Of a stretch of DNA of 40,252 nucleotides, positions 7,668 through 15,024 are shown piece by piece. The position numbers and the translations under genes were made by a program. The notes below the pieces were generated by a model. That model did no database searches. It worked only from the letters and a program-made list of their open reading frames with translations, and was not told the origin of the DNA. Origin of the DNA: Pseudomonadota bacterium (GTDB lineage Bacteria; Pseudomonadota; Gammaproteobacteria; Steroidobacterales; Steroidobacteraceae); the NCBI GenBank assembly GCA_003242685.1, contig QGVD01000028.1, positions 1 to 40,252 on the forward strand, given 5' to 3'. The first letter of the stretch is position 1. Every line of letters starts with the position of its first letter.

Positions 7668-7988
7668 ATGTCCATCAAGATCAATGGCGTGGATGGCCGG
7701 CCGGCGCCGATCGGCGCGGGTCAACCCGTGCAGCGCGTCCGCGAAGTGAACGGCCGGGAGGAGCGCAATCCCGCGGAAGGCACGGACGGCGTGCGCATCA
7801 CGGGCACGGCGAGCCAGATGGCCGCTCTGGAGCAGGCGCTCCGCGACATGCCCGCTGTAGACGAGGCGCGCGTCGCCGAGGTCCGCAGCGCGCTTGAGCA
7901 GGGACGCTACCAGATTCAGCCGGACCGCATCGCGGACAGGCTGATCGAGCTCGAGCGCGCGCTCGCGAAGCTGGGTCACGGGGAGTAG
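7668..7988 (+). CDS. flgM: FlgM, anti-sigma-28 factor
   Basis: Holds FliA inactive until the hook is complete and FlgM is exported. The 106-residue protein has the conserved start MSIKINGV, a low-complexity N-terminal half, and a C-terminal FliA-binding half (VDEARVAEVRSALEQGRYQI, IADRLIELERAL) typical of the family. Its target FliA is encoded at 25173-25892. A sigma-28-like promoter precedes it, which would give the known FliA-FlgM feedback loop. flgN follows after 5 bases. Confidence 0.95.
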   Translation: MSIKINGVDGRPAPIGAGQPVQRVREVNGREERNPAEGTDGVRITGTASQMAALEQALRDMPAVDEARVAEVRSALEQGRYQIQPDRIADRLIELERALAKLGHGE

Positions 7989-7993
7989 GCCGA

Positions 7994-8482
7994 GTGGACG
8001 CGGGCCTGTGCCGAGAGCACCTCGAGACGCTTCTTTCCGAGGAAGCCTCGGCGCTCGCCGAGCTCGAGCGCATTCTCACGCGCGAGCACGAGATCCTGAC
8101 GGCGAACGACGTGGACGCGCTCGAGCGCTCCGCGACGGAGCGTCAGGCGTGCGTCGGCAGGCTCCTGCGCGTCGAGGAAGAGCGGCGCTCTCTGTGCAGG
8201 ATGCTCGGCTATCCGGCCGAGCGCGAAGGTCTCGAAAAGCTGATGGCCTGGTGTGACCCGCAGGGTTCTCTGCAGGCGCGGTGGGCCGAATGCGCGGCGA
8301 GCGCGACACGCTGCCGCGATCTCAACGACCGCAACGGAGCGCTCGTCGCCGCGCGCATGAGGCGCGTCGAGAGTCTGCTCGGAGTCATCACGGGGCGCGG
8401 GGACGCGTCACCTCAGGTCTATGGTCCCTCCGGAGGGCGCGTCGTGCCGCGCGTCGGCCGCATGCTCGCAACGGAGGCGTGA
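7994..8482 (+). CDS. flgN: FlgN, export chaperone for hook-filament junction proteins
   Basis: Cytoplasmic chaperone that binds FlgK and FlgL, 162 residues and predicted all-helical. The FlgN features are the N-terminal helix LCREHLETLLSEEASALAEL and the segment EILTANDVDALERSATERQ, followed by ERRSLCRMLGY and ARWAECAASATRCRDLNDRNGALVAARMRRVE. The GTG start follows GGGGAG at a distance of 8 bases and begins 5 bases after flgM. FlgK and FlgL are probably encoded beyond the left edge of the window, after flgJ. Confidence 0.9.
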   Translation: MDAGLCREHLETLLSEEASALAELERILTREHEILTANDVDALERSATERQACVGRLLRVEEERRSLCRMLGYPAEREGLEKLMAWCDPQGSLQARWAECAASATRCRDLNDRNGALVAARMRRVESLLGVITGRGDASPQVYGPSGGRVVPRVGRMLATEA

Positions 8483-8523
8483 GACGGCGAGCTTCCCGCA
8501 TCGCCGCCTGGACTGCTGCCGGT

Positions 8524-8614
8524 AAACCTGTGTCGGTGTCTTTCAGCGGTGCAGAGATCCGTGTGACTTTACATATCTCTGTCCCATTGGCATCTTAGCG
8601 CGCCGCACAGGTTT
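8524..8614. repeat. 9-base inverted repeat around the diguanylate cyclase control region
   Basis: AAACCTGTG (8524-8532) and CACAGGTTT (8606-8614) are perfect reverse complements 73 bases apart. They lie on both sides of the most AT-rich stretch in the 191-base gap between flgN and the diguanylate cyclase. They may be paired operator half-sites or the stem of a long leader hairpin; chance cannot be excluded for arms of this length. Confidence 0.4.
8568..8596 (+). promoter_or_regulatory. possible sigma-70 promoter of the diguanylate cyclase gene
   Basis: TTTACA (8568-8573), a 17-base spacer and CATCTT (8591-8596) resemble a housekeeping promoter with a good -35 and poor -10. It lies in a locally AT-rich spot (ACTTTACATATCT) about 80 bases before the GTG start. 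No sigma-54, sigma-28 or c-di-GMP riboswitch pattern was found in this gap. Confidence 0.3.
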
Positions 8615-8673
8615 CACGAACCAACGATCTCTCGGACCGCTGGTGCGCTGACACAGCGACAGGGGACAGCTCC

Positions 8674-10041
8674 GTGCACGCAGAAGAAAATGTGTGGCGC
8701 CAGCGATATCGCGAGGCGATCACAGAGCTCGAGGCCGAAGAAGTCCGCTGGCGCCGCCTCGAGGTCGTGCTCCGGCGGCTGATCGGGCGCCTCTGTCTCG
8801 CAGCCCTGCATCGCGATCCGGCGCTCGACGTGCAACTCGACCGGGTTGCGGCGGCGGTGCGCCAGGAAGCAGGCGCGGAGACGCTCGAATCGCTGCTTCC
8901 CGAGCTCTCGGAGGCGATCGCCGCACTCGACCGCGCGAACGACCTCGCGCCGCAGGAGTCCCCTCCGGCGGCGGATTCCTCTCGGGCAGGCACTGAAGGA
9001 ATCACGCGCCTCACCGCCGCAGTCGGCTCCGTCCTCAGCCATCTGGAGCTCGTTCCGGGATTTGCGCCGAGAACGGCCGAGCTGCGCGCAGAGATCGAGC
9101 GTGTCGCGGACGAGGTGCAGCTCGCGGGGACGCTCGAGCGCCTCGCGGTGCTGATCGGCGAGCAGTGCGCGCAGATGAAGCGCGAGCGCGCCGCAATGGA
9201 GAGGCTCCTGCGCCAGCTCAATTCGCGGCTCGACGAGATCACGAGCTTCCTCGCCGGGCAGGACGCCGAGCAGCAGCAGGCCCTGGATGAAACCCAGAGG
9301 CTCAACCGGCTGGTGATGGGCGAGGTCGGCCAGATCACCGTGCACATCCGCGATGCGGACAGCCTCGCCGAGCTGCGTGAGCAGGTGAGCATGCGGCTCG
9401 AGGCGATCGACGCTCACCTCAAGGAGTTCCGCTCCCGCGAACAGGCGCGGATGCAGCGCTACCACGAGCATACGAGCCGCATGAGGCTCCGCATCGCGCA
9501 GCTCGAGCGCGAGAGCCGCGCACTGCAGGAGAGCCTCGAGGAAGAGCAGCGCATGTCGCTGGTCGATGCGCTCACCGGCATCGCGAACCGTGCCGCCTAC
9601 GACGAGCGCATCGAGCAGGAGTACGAGCGGTGGCTGCGTGACCGCAAGCCGGTCAGCATCCTCGCGTGGGACATCGACCGCTTCAAGACGATCAACGACG
9701 CGTACGGCCACCGCGCAGGCGACAAGGTGCTGCGGGTCGTGGGTCAGCACCTGGCGCGCCAGGTGCGCGGCACGGATTTCGTGGCGCGTTACGGCGGCGA
9801 GGAGTTCGTGATGATCCTCGTCGGCACGGGTCCCGCCGAGGCACTCACGATCGCCGACAACATCCGGCGCGGCATCGAGAACATCGGCTTTCACTTCCGC
9901 GGCACGCCGGTCACCGTGACCGCATCGTGCGGCATCACGTCCTTCAGGGAAGGCGACACGGCGGACGACGCCTTCGACCGTGCCGACCGCGCGCTCTACC
10001 GCGCGAAGGCCGAGGGACGGAACCGCTGCGTCGTCGATTAG
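8674..10041 (+). CDS. GGDEF diguanylate cyclase with long helical N-terminus
   Basis: Predicted to make the second messenger c-di-GMP, 455 residues, cytoplasmic (no membrane segment seen). Residues about 1-290 are helical and partly coiled-coil; the opening WRQRYREAITELEAEEVRW with a later DPALD reminds me of the DgcP-type N-terminus, but this is from memory. The GGDEF domain covers about 295-450 with DIDRFKTINDAYGH, active site GGEEF at 374-378 and the inhibitory I-site RGTD at 365-368, so it should be active and product-inhibited. The GTG start follows AGGGGA. It stops only 7 bases from the convergent HDOD gene. Confidence 0.93.
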   Translation: MHAEENVWRQRYREAITELEAEEVRWRRLEVVLRRLIGRLCLAALHRDPALDVQLDRVAAAVRQEAGAETLESLLPELSEAIAALDRANDLAPQESPPAADSSRAGTEGITRLTAAVGSVLSHLELVPGFAPRTAELRAEIERVADEVQLAGTLERLAVLIGEQCAQMKRERAAMERLLRQLNSRLDEITSFLAGQDAEQQQALDETQRLNRLVMGEVGQITVHIRDADSLAELREQVSMRLEAIDAHLKEFRSREQARMQRYHEHTSRMRLRIAQLERESRALQESLEEEQRMSLVDALTGIANRAAYDERIEQEYERWLRDRKPVSILAWDIDRFKTINDAYGHRAGDKVLRVVGQHLARQVRGTDFVARYGGEEFVMILVGTGPAEALTIADNIRRGIENIGFHFRGTPVTVTASCGITSFREGDTADDAFDRADRALYRAKAEGRNRCVVD

Positions 10042-10048
10042 CGGGCGG

Positions 10049-10930
10049 TCAGCCGAGCGCGGCGCGCAGCGCTGCGATCTCTTCGGCCGCTTCGCGCAGG
10101 ATCTGCTCGCAGACCGCGGGCGTGAGCTGCAGGCGCTGCACGGCCTTCGCCTTCTGCAGATTCGCCTCGAGCTCCGCCGGGTTGTTCTGATACTGCGCGA
10201 TGATCATGCTCGCCATCAGGACGTCGCCGAGGCAGGGCGATCCGCGCACCTCGCGCTCCATGTCGGCCGAGTCGCGCACGGCCTGCACGATCTCGTCCGC
10301 GATCTCCCAGTTCTCGAGCAGAGCGACGGCGATGGTGAGATGCCACTCGCGCTCGATTGCCTGATACGTGGCGACGTCCGAGAAGAGCGCGCGGTGCTTG
10401 CCCGCGCGCGTGAGTATGTAGAGCCGGCCGATGCCGTGCAGGAGCCCCGCGAGCATCGCGGTATCGGGGCTCAGGTGCGTCAGGCGTTTCGCGATGACGT
10501 GGCAGAGGCTCGCCACCTGGACACTGCGCTGCCACAGCACGTCGAGGGGTTTCTCCAGTCCCCGCAGGGCAGGGGCGCGCCGGAGCTGCTGGATCGCGAA
10601 CGCGATCGTCGCGCTGCGCACGATGTTGATCCCGACACGCGTCACCGCCGTGCGCAGGTCGGTCACCGGTTTGCCGGTGACATTGAGAGCGACGGAGTTC
10701 GCCATCTGCAGCAGACGCCCCGCGAGCACCGGCTCGGACCCGATCACCCGTACGATACGGTCCGCGGTCACGTTCTCGTCCGCGAGCACGCGCTGGATGC
10801 GGATCGCGACGTCGGGGAATCCCGGCAGCTCGACCTTTCCCTTCGAGAGCTCCTCGGCGAGCGCGCGCACGAAAGCGAACGCGCGATCCTCGGTCGCGTC
10901 GGTCGTTTCGAGCTGCTGGGGCGCGCTCAT
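10049..10930 (-). CDS. HDOD domain protein, copy 1
   Basis: Putative signalling or output protein of 293 residues. Residues about 15-215 are an HDOD domain: LPGFPDVAIRIQRVLADENVT, SEPVLAGRLLQMANSVALN, then AMLAGLLHGIGRLYIL. The metal-binding HD dyad of true phosphohydrolases is replaced by HG, as is usual in the non-catalytic HDOD class. It aligns without gaps over about 200 residues with the next gene (10956-11840), so the two are a tandem duplication, cotranscribed with a 25-base gap. HDOD proteins are known in chemotaxis, motility and c-di-GMP control, but the role of this one cannot be read from sequence. Confidence 0.88.
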   Translation of the reverse strand: MSAPQQLETTDATEDRAFAFVRALAEELSKGKVELPGFPDVAIRIQRVLADENVTADRIVRVIGSEPVLAGRLLQMANSVALNVTGKPVTDLRTAVTRVGINIVRSATIAFAIQQLRRAPALRGLEKPLDVLWQRSVQVASLCHVIAKRLTHLSPDTAMLAGLLHGIGRLYILTRAGKHRALFSDVATYQAIEREWHLTIAVALLENWEIADEIVQAVRDSADMEREVRGSPCLGDVLMASMIIAQYQNNPAELEANLQKAKAVQRLQLTPAVCEQILREAAEEIAALRAALG

Positions 10931-10955
10931 GGTTACACGTCCGCGGTCGCCCGGG

Positions 10956-11840
10956 TCAGCCGTCGAGCGCCTGCCTCAGCGCCGCGACTTCGCTGGCCGA
11001 CTCCTCGATGAGCCTGGCGTACGCCGCGGCATCGAGCTCCATGCGCGAGCACGCAGCGACACCCTGCATGTTGAGCTCGAGCGTTTCGGGGTGCTCGTGA
11101 TAAGAGGCCAGCAGGTAGCCCACCGTGAGCACGTCCGTGAGATCGGCCGGGCCGGGGTGCTCGCGCTCGAGGTCCTCGTATTCACTCACGGCCTGCACGA
11201 TCTCGTCGGCCATCTCCCAGTTCTCGAGCACCGCCTTGGCGATGCTCGCGTGCCAGTCGCGCTCGATCGCATGATAGGTGGCCTGATCGGCGAACAGGGC
11301 AGGGTGGCGGCTCGCGCGTGTGAGAATGTAGAGGCGACCGATGCCGTGCAGGAGCCCGGCGAGCATCGCGGTATCGGGGTTGACCCGCGTGAGCCGGCGC
11401 GCGATCACGAAGGACATCGCCGCGACCAGCGCGCTGCGGTTCCACAGCGCCTCGAGGGGCTGCTCGAGACCCTTGAGCGAGTCGACCTTCTTGAGCTGGG
11501 CCATCGCGAAGGCAATGGCGGCGCTGCGCACCATGTTGAATCCCATGCGGGTGATCGCCGTGCGCAGCTCGGTGATGGCCTTGCCGCTCGGATTGAGCGC
11601 GACGGAGTTCGCGATCTGCAGCACACGTGCGGCGAGCGCGGGCTCCGAGCCGACGACACGCACCACCTTCTCGGGCGTGACGTTCTCGTCGGCGAGCACC
11701 TGCCTCACCCGCAGTGCGATGTCGGGGAAGCTGGGCAGATCCACTTTGCCGCTCGAGAGTTCGGCAGCCAGCGCCTGCACAAAGGCGAAGGCCTCCGGAT
11801 CGCTGGTGTAGTTGGCTGTCTCTGCTGGCGTGGCGTTCAT
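10956..11840 (-). CDS. HDOD domain protein, copy 2
   Basis: Paralogue of the neighbouring HDOD protein, 294 residues from the ATG at 11840. It carries LPSFPDIALRVRQVLADENVT, SEPALAARVLQIANSVALN and the same degenerate AMLAGLLHGIGRLYIL. The C-terminal third (after about residue 210) differs most between the two copies. The start at 11840 is preferred to an upstream codon at 11909 because the similarity to copy 1 begins just after it and because the predicted sigma-28 transcript starts near 11907. First gene of the HDOD pair, downstream of cheB. Confidence 0.87.
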   Translation of the reverse strand: MNATPAETANYTSDPEAFAFVQALAAELSSGKVDLPSFPDIALRVRQVLADENVTPEKVVRVVGSEPALAARVLQIANSVALNPSGKAITELRTAITRMGFNMVRSAAIAFAMAQLKKVDSLKGLEQPLEALWNRSALVAAMSFVIARRLTRVNPDTAMLAGLLHGIGRLYILTRASRHPALFADQATYHAIERDWHASIAKAVLENWEMADEIVQAVSEYEDLEREHPGPADLTDVLTVGYLLASYHEHPETLELNMQGVAACSRMELDAAAYARLIEESASEVAALRQALDG

Positions 11841-11913
11841 GCTCTGGATCCCCGGGGCCGACTCGCTCACGCCGCGGCCGCAAAGGCGGCGAGTCGGCAC
11901 GATTCGCAATCAG

Positions 11914-11941
11914 ATATCGGCCGCAGCTCCGCCCGGGTTGA
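11914..11941 (-). promoter_or_regulatory. sigma-28-like promoter of the HDOD pair
   Basis: On the minus strand TCAA (11941-11938), a 16-base spacer and GCCGATAT (11921-11914) fit the FliA pattern TMAA-N15/16-GCCGATAA. It lies in the 119-base gap between cheB and the HDOD genes, with a predicted start about 67 bases before the ATG at 11840. This would place both HDOD genes in the late flagellar class. Confidence 0.55.
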
Positions 11942-11959
11942 GGCGGAGAGCAGATACTC

Positions 11960-13099
11960 TCACCCCCGGCGCACGTTTCGCGTGATGTCCATCTCACTGG
12001 CGAGAGTGCAGATCTGCTCCGCCACTTCGCCGATGGGCAGGACGTAACACGCCGCGCCGAGTGCGACCGCCTCGCCGGGCATGCCCCAGACGACGCTCGT
12101 CGCCTCGTCCTGAGCGATCGTCGGGCAGCCGGCCTCGCGCATTTCCTTGAGGCCCTGGGCCCCGTCCTTGCCCATGCCGGTCAGGAGGACGCCGATCGCG
12201 TTGTGGCCCGCGTTCTGTGCCACGGAGCGGAACAGCACGTCGACGGACGGCTTGTGGCGATTGACGGGCTTGCCGTCATCGAGCCGGCACACGTAGCGCG
12301 CGCCGTCCCGCACCAGGAGCAGATGCCGGTCGCCGGGCGCGATGTAGACGTGTCCCGCGAGCACCTGCTGACCGTCCTCGGCCTCGCAGACGGTGAGCGC
12401 GCAGCAGTCGTTCATGCGCCGCGCGAAGGCTCCACTGAAGGCGCGCGGAATGTGCTGCGCGATGAGGATGCCGGGGGCGTCGGGAGGCAGACCCATCAGC
12501 ACTTCGCGGATCGCCTCGGTGCCTCCGGTGGAGGCGCCGATGGCGATGATGCGCTCCGTCGTGCGGATCGGGCGGGATGCAGGCAGTCGCGGCAGCACGG
12601 CCGTGGCGCTGTTGCGCGGCGGGACGGCAGGGAAGCGCCGGGCGTCGAGCGCCCGCACGCTCGCGCGCGCGGCGGTCTTGACCTTCTCGATGAGCTCATC
12701 GCCGTAGTCGCTCAACGTGGCGGCGATGTCGATGCGCGGCTTCGGCAGGTAGTCGACGGCACCGATCGCGAGCGCGTCGAGGGTCACATCGGCTCCCTTC
12801 TCGGTGAGCGACGAGACCATGACGACCGGCATCGGCCGCAGCCGCATGAGATTGCGCAGGAACGTGATGCCGTCCATCTTCGGCATCTCGACGTCCAGCG
12901 TGAGCACGTCCGGATTGAGCTGCTTGATCTTCTCACGCGCGACGTGCGCGTCGCGCGCGACGCCCACGACCTCGATCTCGGGATCCGCGGAGAGAATGTC
13001 CGTCAGGAGACTGCGGACGAGCGCGGAGTCGTCGACGATGAGCACGCGGATGCGGCGCCGCGGGCTCGCTGTTCGGGGCGTGTGTCCAGTGTCCGCCAT
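11960..13099 (-). CDS. cheB: CheB, receptor methylesterase/deamidase response regulator
   Basis: Demethylates chemoreceptors for adaptation, 379 residues. The receiver domain (about 17-140) has the acidic pair DD, phosphoacceptor Asp69 in TLDVEMPKMDG and KP near 115. The C-terminal catalytic domain (about 185-370) has the triad motifs GASTGG (Ser), AQHIPRAFS (His) and GMGKDGAQG (Asp). GGAG lies 6 bases before the ATG. It follows cheD by 15 bases and works against CheR encoded two genes upstream; phosphorylation would come from CheA at 19160. Confidence 0.97.
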   Translation of the reverse strand: MADTGHTPRTASPRRRIRVLIVDDSALVRSLLTDILSADPEIEVVGVARDAHVAREKIKQLNPDVLTLDVEMPKMDGITFLRNLMRLRPMPVVMVSSLTEKGADVTLDALAIGAVDYLPKPRIDIAATLSDYGDELIEKVKTAARASVRALDARRFPAVPPRNSATAVLPRLPASRPIRTTERIIAIGASTGGTEAIREVLMGLPPDAPGILIAQHIPRAFSGAFARRMNDCCALTVCEAEDGQQVLAGHVYIAPGDRHLLLVRDGARYVCRLDDGKPVNRHKPSVDVLFRSVAQNAGHNAIGVLLTGMGKDGAQGLKEMREAGCPTIAQDEATSVVWGMPGEAVALGAACYVLPIGEVAEQICTLASEMDITRNVRRG

Positions 13100-13114
13100 C
13101 GCTCGCTCCGCTTC

Positions 13115-13753
13115 TCAGTCGAACAGCTCGATCTCGCCGTCCTGCGGCCTGCTGCGCAGGCTCTCGAGGTAGTGCCGCTCGCGGTCGCCGATGGCACGGT
13201 TCTCGATCGGGCGGAGCTTGCGGACGCGGACCCGTCCGGTGGCCGGGAAGTACACGACCTTGCGCGGGCTCGTCGAGCCGAGGTCCTGCGCGGCGGCCGT
13301 GAAGCCTTCGATGCGCAGGAAGTTCTGCACGAACTCGATGTTGCGCGCGCCGACGTCAGTGAGCGAGCTCAGGATGCGCCCGCCGCCGAAGAGCTTGATC
13401 TCGAGCCGCTTGCGCACGGCACCGAGCTTGAGCAGATCGTTGATCAGACTTTCCATTGCGTTCACGCCGTAACGTGTCGAGAGCCAGGAGTCTCCGTGCC
13501 CCGGACTCTCCTCCGGCAGCATGAAGTGATTCATCCCGCCGACGCGGCTCACGGGATCGCGGATGCAGGCCGAGATACAGGAGCCGAGCACCGTGGTGAT
13601 CGCCTCGTCGCTGCGCGTCACGTAGTACTCGCCCGGGAGGATCTTCACCGTCCAGCGGCCGTTCTCCGGCTCCCAGAAACGCTGCAGACCCTCGAAGCCG
13701 GGCAGCGGCTGCGCGGGTTGCGTCGGGGCGAGTCTGCTCAGGATCTGGGCCAT
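13115..13753 (-). CDS. cheD: CheD, receptor glutamine deamidase
   Basis: Converts receptor glutamines to methyl-accepting glutamates, 212 residues. The catalytic Cys is in TVLGSCISACIRD and the His in RVGGMNHFMLPE, with the later conserved GARNIEFVQNFLRIEGF. The N-terminal 35 residues and the C-terminal tail after about residue 180 are extensions compared with the shortest CheD proteins. It starts one base after the cheR stop. CheC, the usual CheD partner in other phyla, is not encoded in the window. Confidence 0.96.
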   Translation of the reverse strand: MAQILSRLAPTQPAQPLPGFEGLQRFWEPENGRWTVKILPGEYYVTRSDEAITTVLGSCISACIRDPVSRVGGMNHFMLPEESPGHGDSWLSTRYGVNAMESLINDLLKLGAVRKRLEIKLFGGGRILSSLTDVGARNIEFVQNFLRIEGFTAAAQDLGSTSPRKVVYFPATGRVRVRKLRPIENRAIGDRERHYLESLRSRPQDGEIELFD

Positions 13754-13754
13754 G

Positions 13755-14615
13755 TCAGATGCGCCGGTACATCGTGCGGCCGATCGGCTCGTAGTCGTCC
13801 GACACCTTGAACAGGCTCTCCGAATGTCCGAGGAAGAGGAGGTGCCCGGGACGCTGCAGGGGCGCGATGCGCGCGAAGAGGTCGCGCTGGGTGTCCCTGT
13901 CGAAGTAGATGATCACGTTCCGGCAGAAGATGACGTCGAGCGGTCCGCGCATCGGCAGCGGATGCATGAGATTCAGATGCCGGAACACCACGAGGCGCGC
14001 CACTTCCGGCCGGATCGTGTACGTCGGCTCGGACCCGCCGCGCTGCTCGGTGAAGAATCGCTCGAGACGCCGCGGGTCGAGGTTGCGCACGCGGTCCGCG
14101 CCGTAGACACCGCGCCGCGCGCGCTCGAGGACGGCCGAATCCACGTCCGTCGCGAGAATGCGGATGTCCCATGCCGGAACGTCGCCCAGCGCCTCGAGCA
14201 CGGTCATCGCGATGGAGTAGGGCTCCTCGCCGCTCGAGCAGCCCGCGGACCAGATCCGCAGCCTCCTCGCTCCCGGCGGCATGTCGGCGAGCGGGCGCAG
14301 GACCGCGTCGTGCAGGTATTCGAAGTGATGCGGCTCGCGGAAGAAGGAGGTGAGATTGGTCGTGATCGCGTTGCAGAACTCGACCAGCTCCTGGCTGTTC
14401 GGTTCCGCCAGGAGCTTGCGGTACTCGCGGAAGGACCTCAGGTTGAGCGCGCGCAGCCGGCGCGCGAGCCTTCCGTACACGAGCTCGCGCTTCTGATCGG
14501 AGAGATTGATTCCGATCAGCTCCTTGACGAGGCGGCGCAGCGCCTCGAAGTCCTCGTCGCTGAAGCTGAATTCCCGCAGCCGCTGAGTGAACTCCCCTGG
14601 AGTCGCAACTGCCAT
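13755..14615 (-). CDS. cheR: CheR, receptor methyltransferase
   Basis: S-adenosylmethionine-dependent methylation of chemoreceptor glutamates, 286 residues. The N-terminal helical domain (about 15-75) includes GINLSDQKRELVYGRLARRLR; the catalytic domain has NLTSFFREPHHFEYL, the cofactor loop RIWSAGCSSGEEPYS, ILATDVDSAVLERARRGVY and VIFCRNVIIYFDRDTQ. The ATG at 14615 gives the usual family length, while longer readings run into the neighbouring gene. Its likely substrate, the MCP at 15822, ends in DWEEF, a possible CheR docking peptide. Confidence 0.97.
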   Translation of the reverse strand: MAVATPGEFTQRLREFSFSDEDFEALRRLVKELIGINLSDQKRELVYGRLARRLRALNLRSFREYRKLLAEPNSQELVEFCNAITTNLTSFFREPHHFEYLHDAVLRPLADMPPGARRLRIWSAGCSSGEEPYSIAMTVLEALGDVPAWDIRILATDVDSAVLERARRGVYGADRVRNLDPRRLERFFTEQRGGSEPTYTIRPEVARLVVFRHLNLMHPLPMRGPLDVIFCRNVIIYFDRDTQRDLFARIAPLQRPGHLLFLGHSESLFKVSDDYEPIGRTMYRRI

Positions 14616-14623
14616 GTCTGCCG

Positions 14624-14989
14624 TCAGAATAGCTCTATGCTCCCGCGCTGGCCGGCCTCGTCGGCATGATCGAATCCGGTTCCCGGGGGCGGCGCATCGC
14701 CGTCGAGATGCCGCTGCACGAGCGCGAGCTGCTGCACCAGGCGGTCGTGGAACTGCAGGCTCTCGATGCACAGCGCGATGTCGCGCTCGAGCTGATCGAC
14801 GTGCGCTGCCACCGAAGGGGCGAGCTCCTCTCCGCAGGCGGCGATCGCCTGCTGCATGCGCGCGAACGCCCCGGCGAGCGCGGCGACCGGTGCCAGGGAA
14901 TCCTGGACGGCCGCCTCGAGCAGCTCGGCGACGCGCGGACGATGACCGCACACGCAGGCCGCCGGCGTCGTCGCGGTGCGCTCCTGCAT
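14624..14989 (-). CDS. small helical protein with CheZ-like D-x3-Q motif
   Basis: Uncharacterised 121-residue protein between cheR and a small secreted protein. It is mostly helical. Residues 78-88 read LQFHDRLVQQL, placing Asp82 and Gln86 as in the CheZ catalytic motif (F-Q-D-L-T-G-Q), which also occurs in the true CheZ of this window (GYQDLTGQ). After the helix comes a flexible linker (residues 97-114) and a short terminal peptide GSIELF, an outline like that of CheZ, whose C-terminal peptide binds CheY. The ATG at 14989 has GAGG 7 bases upstream; ATG 15025 overlaps the preceding stop (TGATG) and would add 12 residues. A phosphatase or CheY-binding role is inference. Confidence 0.75.
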   Translation of the reverse strand: MQERTATTPAACVCGHRPRVAELLEAAVQDSLAPVAALAGAFARMQQAIAACGEELAPSVAAHVDQLERDIALCIESLQFHDRLVQQLALVQRHLDGDAPPPGTGFDHADEAGQRGSIELF

Positions 14990-15024
14990 GGCAACCTCGT
15001 CCCGCGCCCCGGGGTCCTCCGGCA

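Noticed and set aside
8483..8673. c-di-GMP riboswitch before the diguanylate cyclase
   Set aside because: The gap lacks the conserved core and tetraloop pattern of GEMM riboswitches; only an inverted repeat and a weak promoter-like site are seen.
11841..11909. Longer N-terminus for HDOD copy 2
   Set aside because: The 23 extra residues show no similarity to copy 1 and would start about at the predicted transcript start; ATG 11840 fits better.
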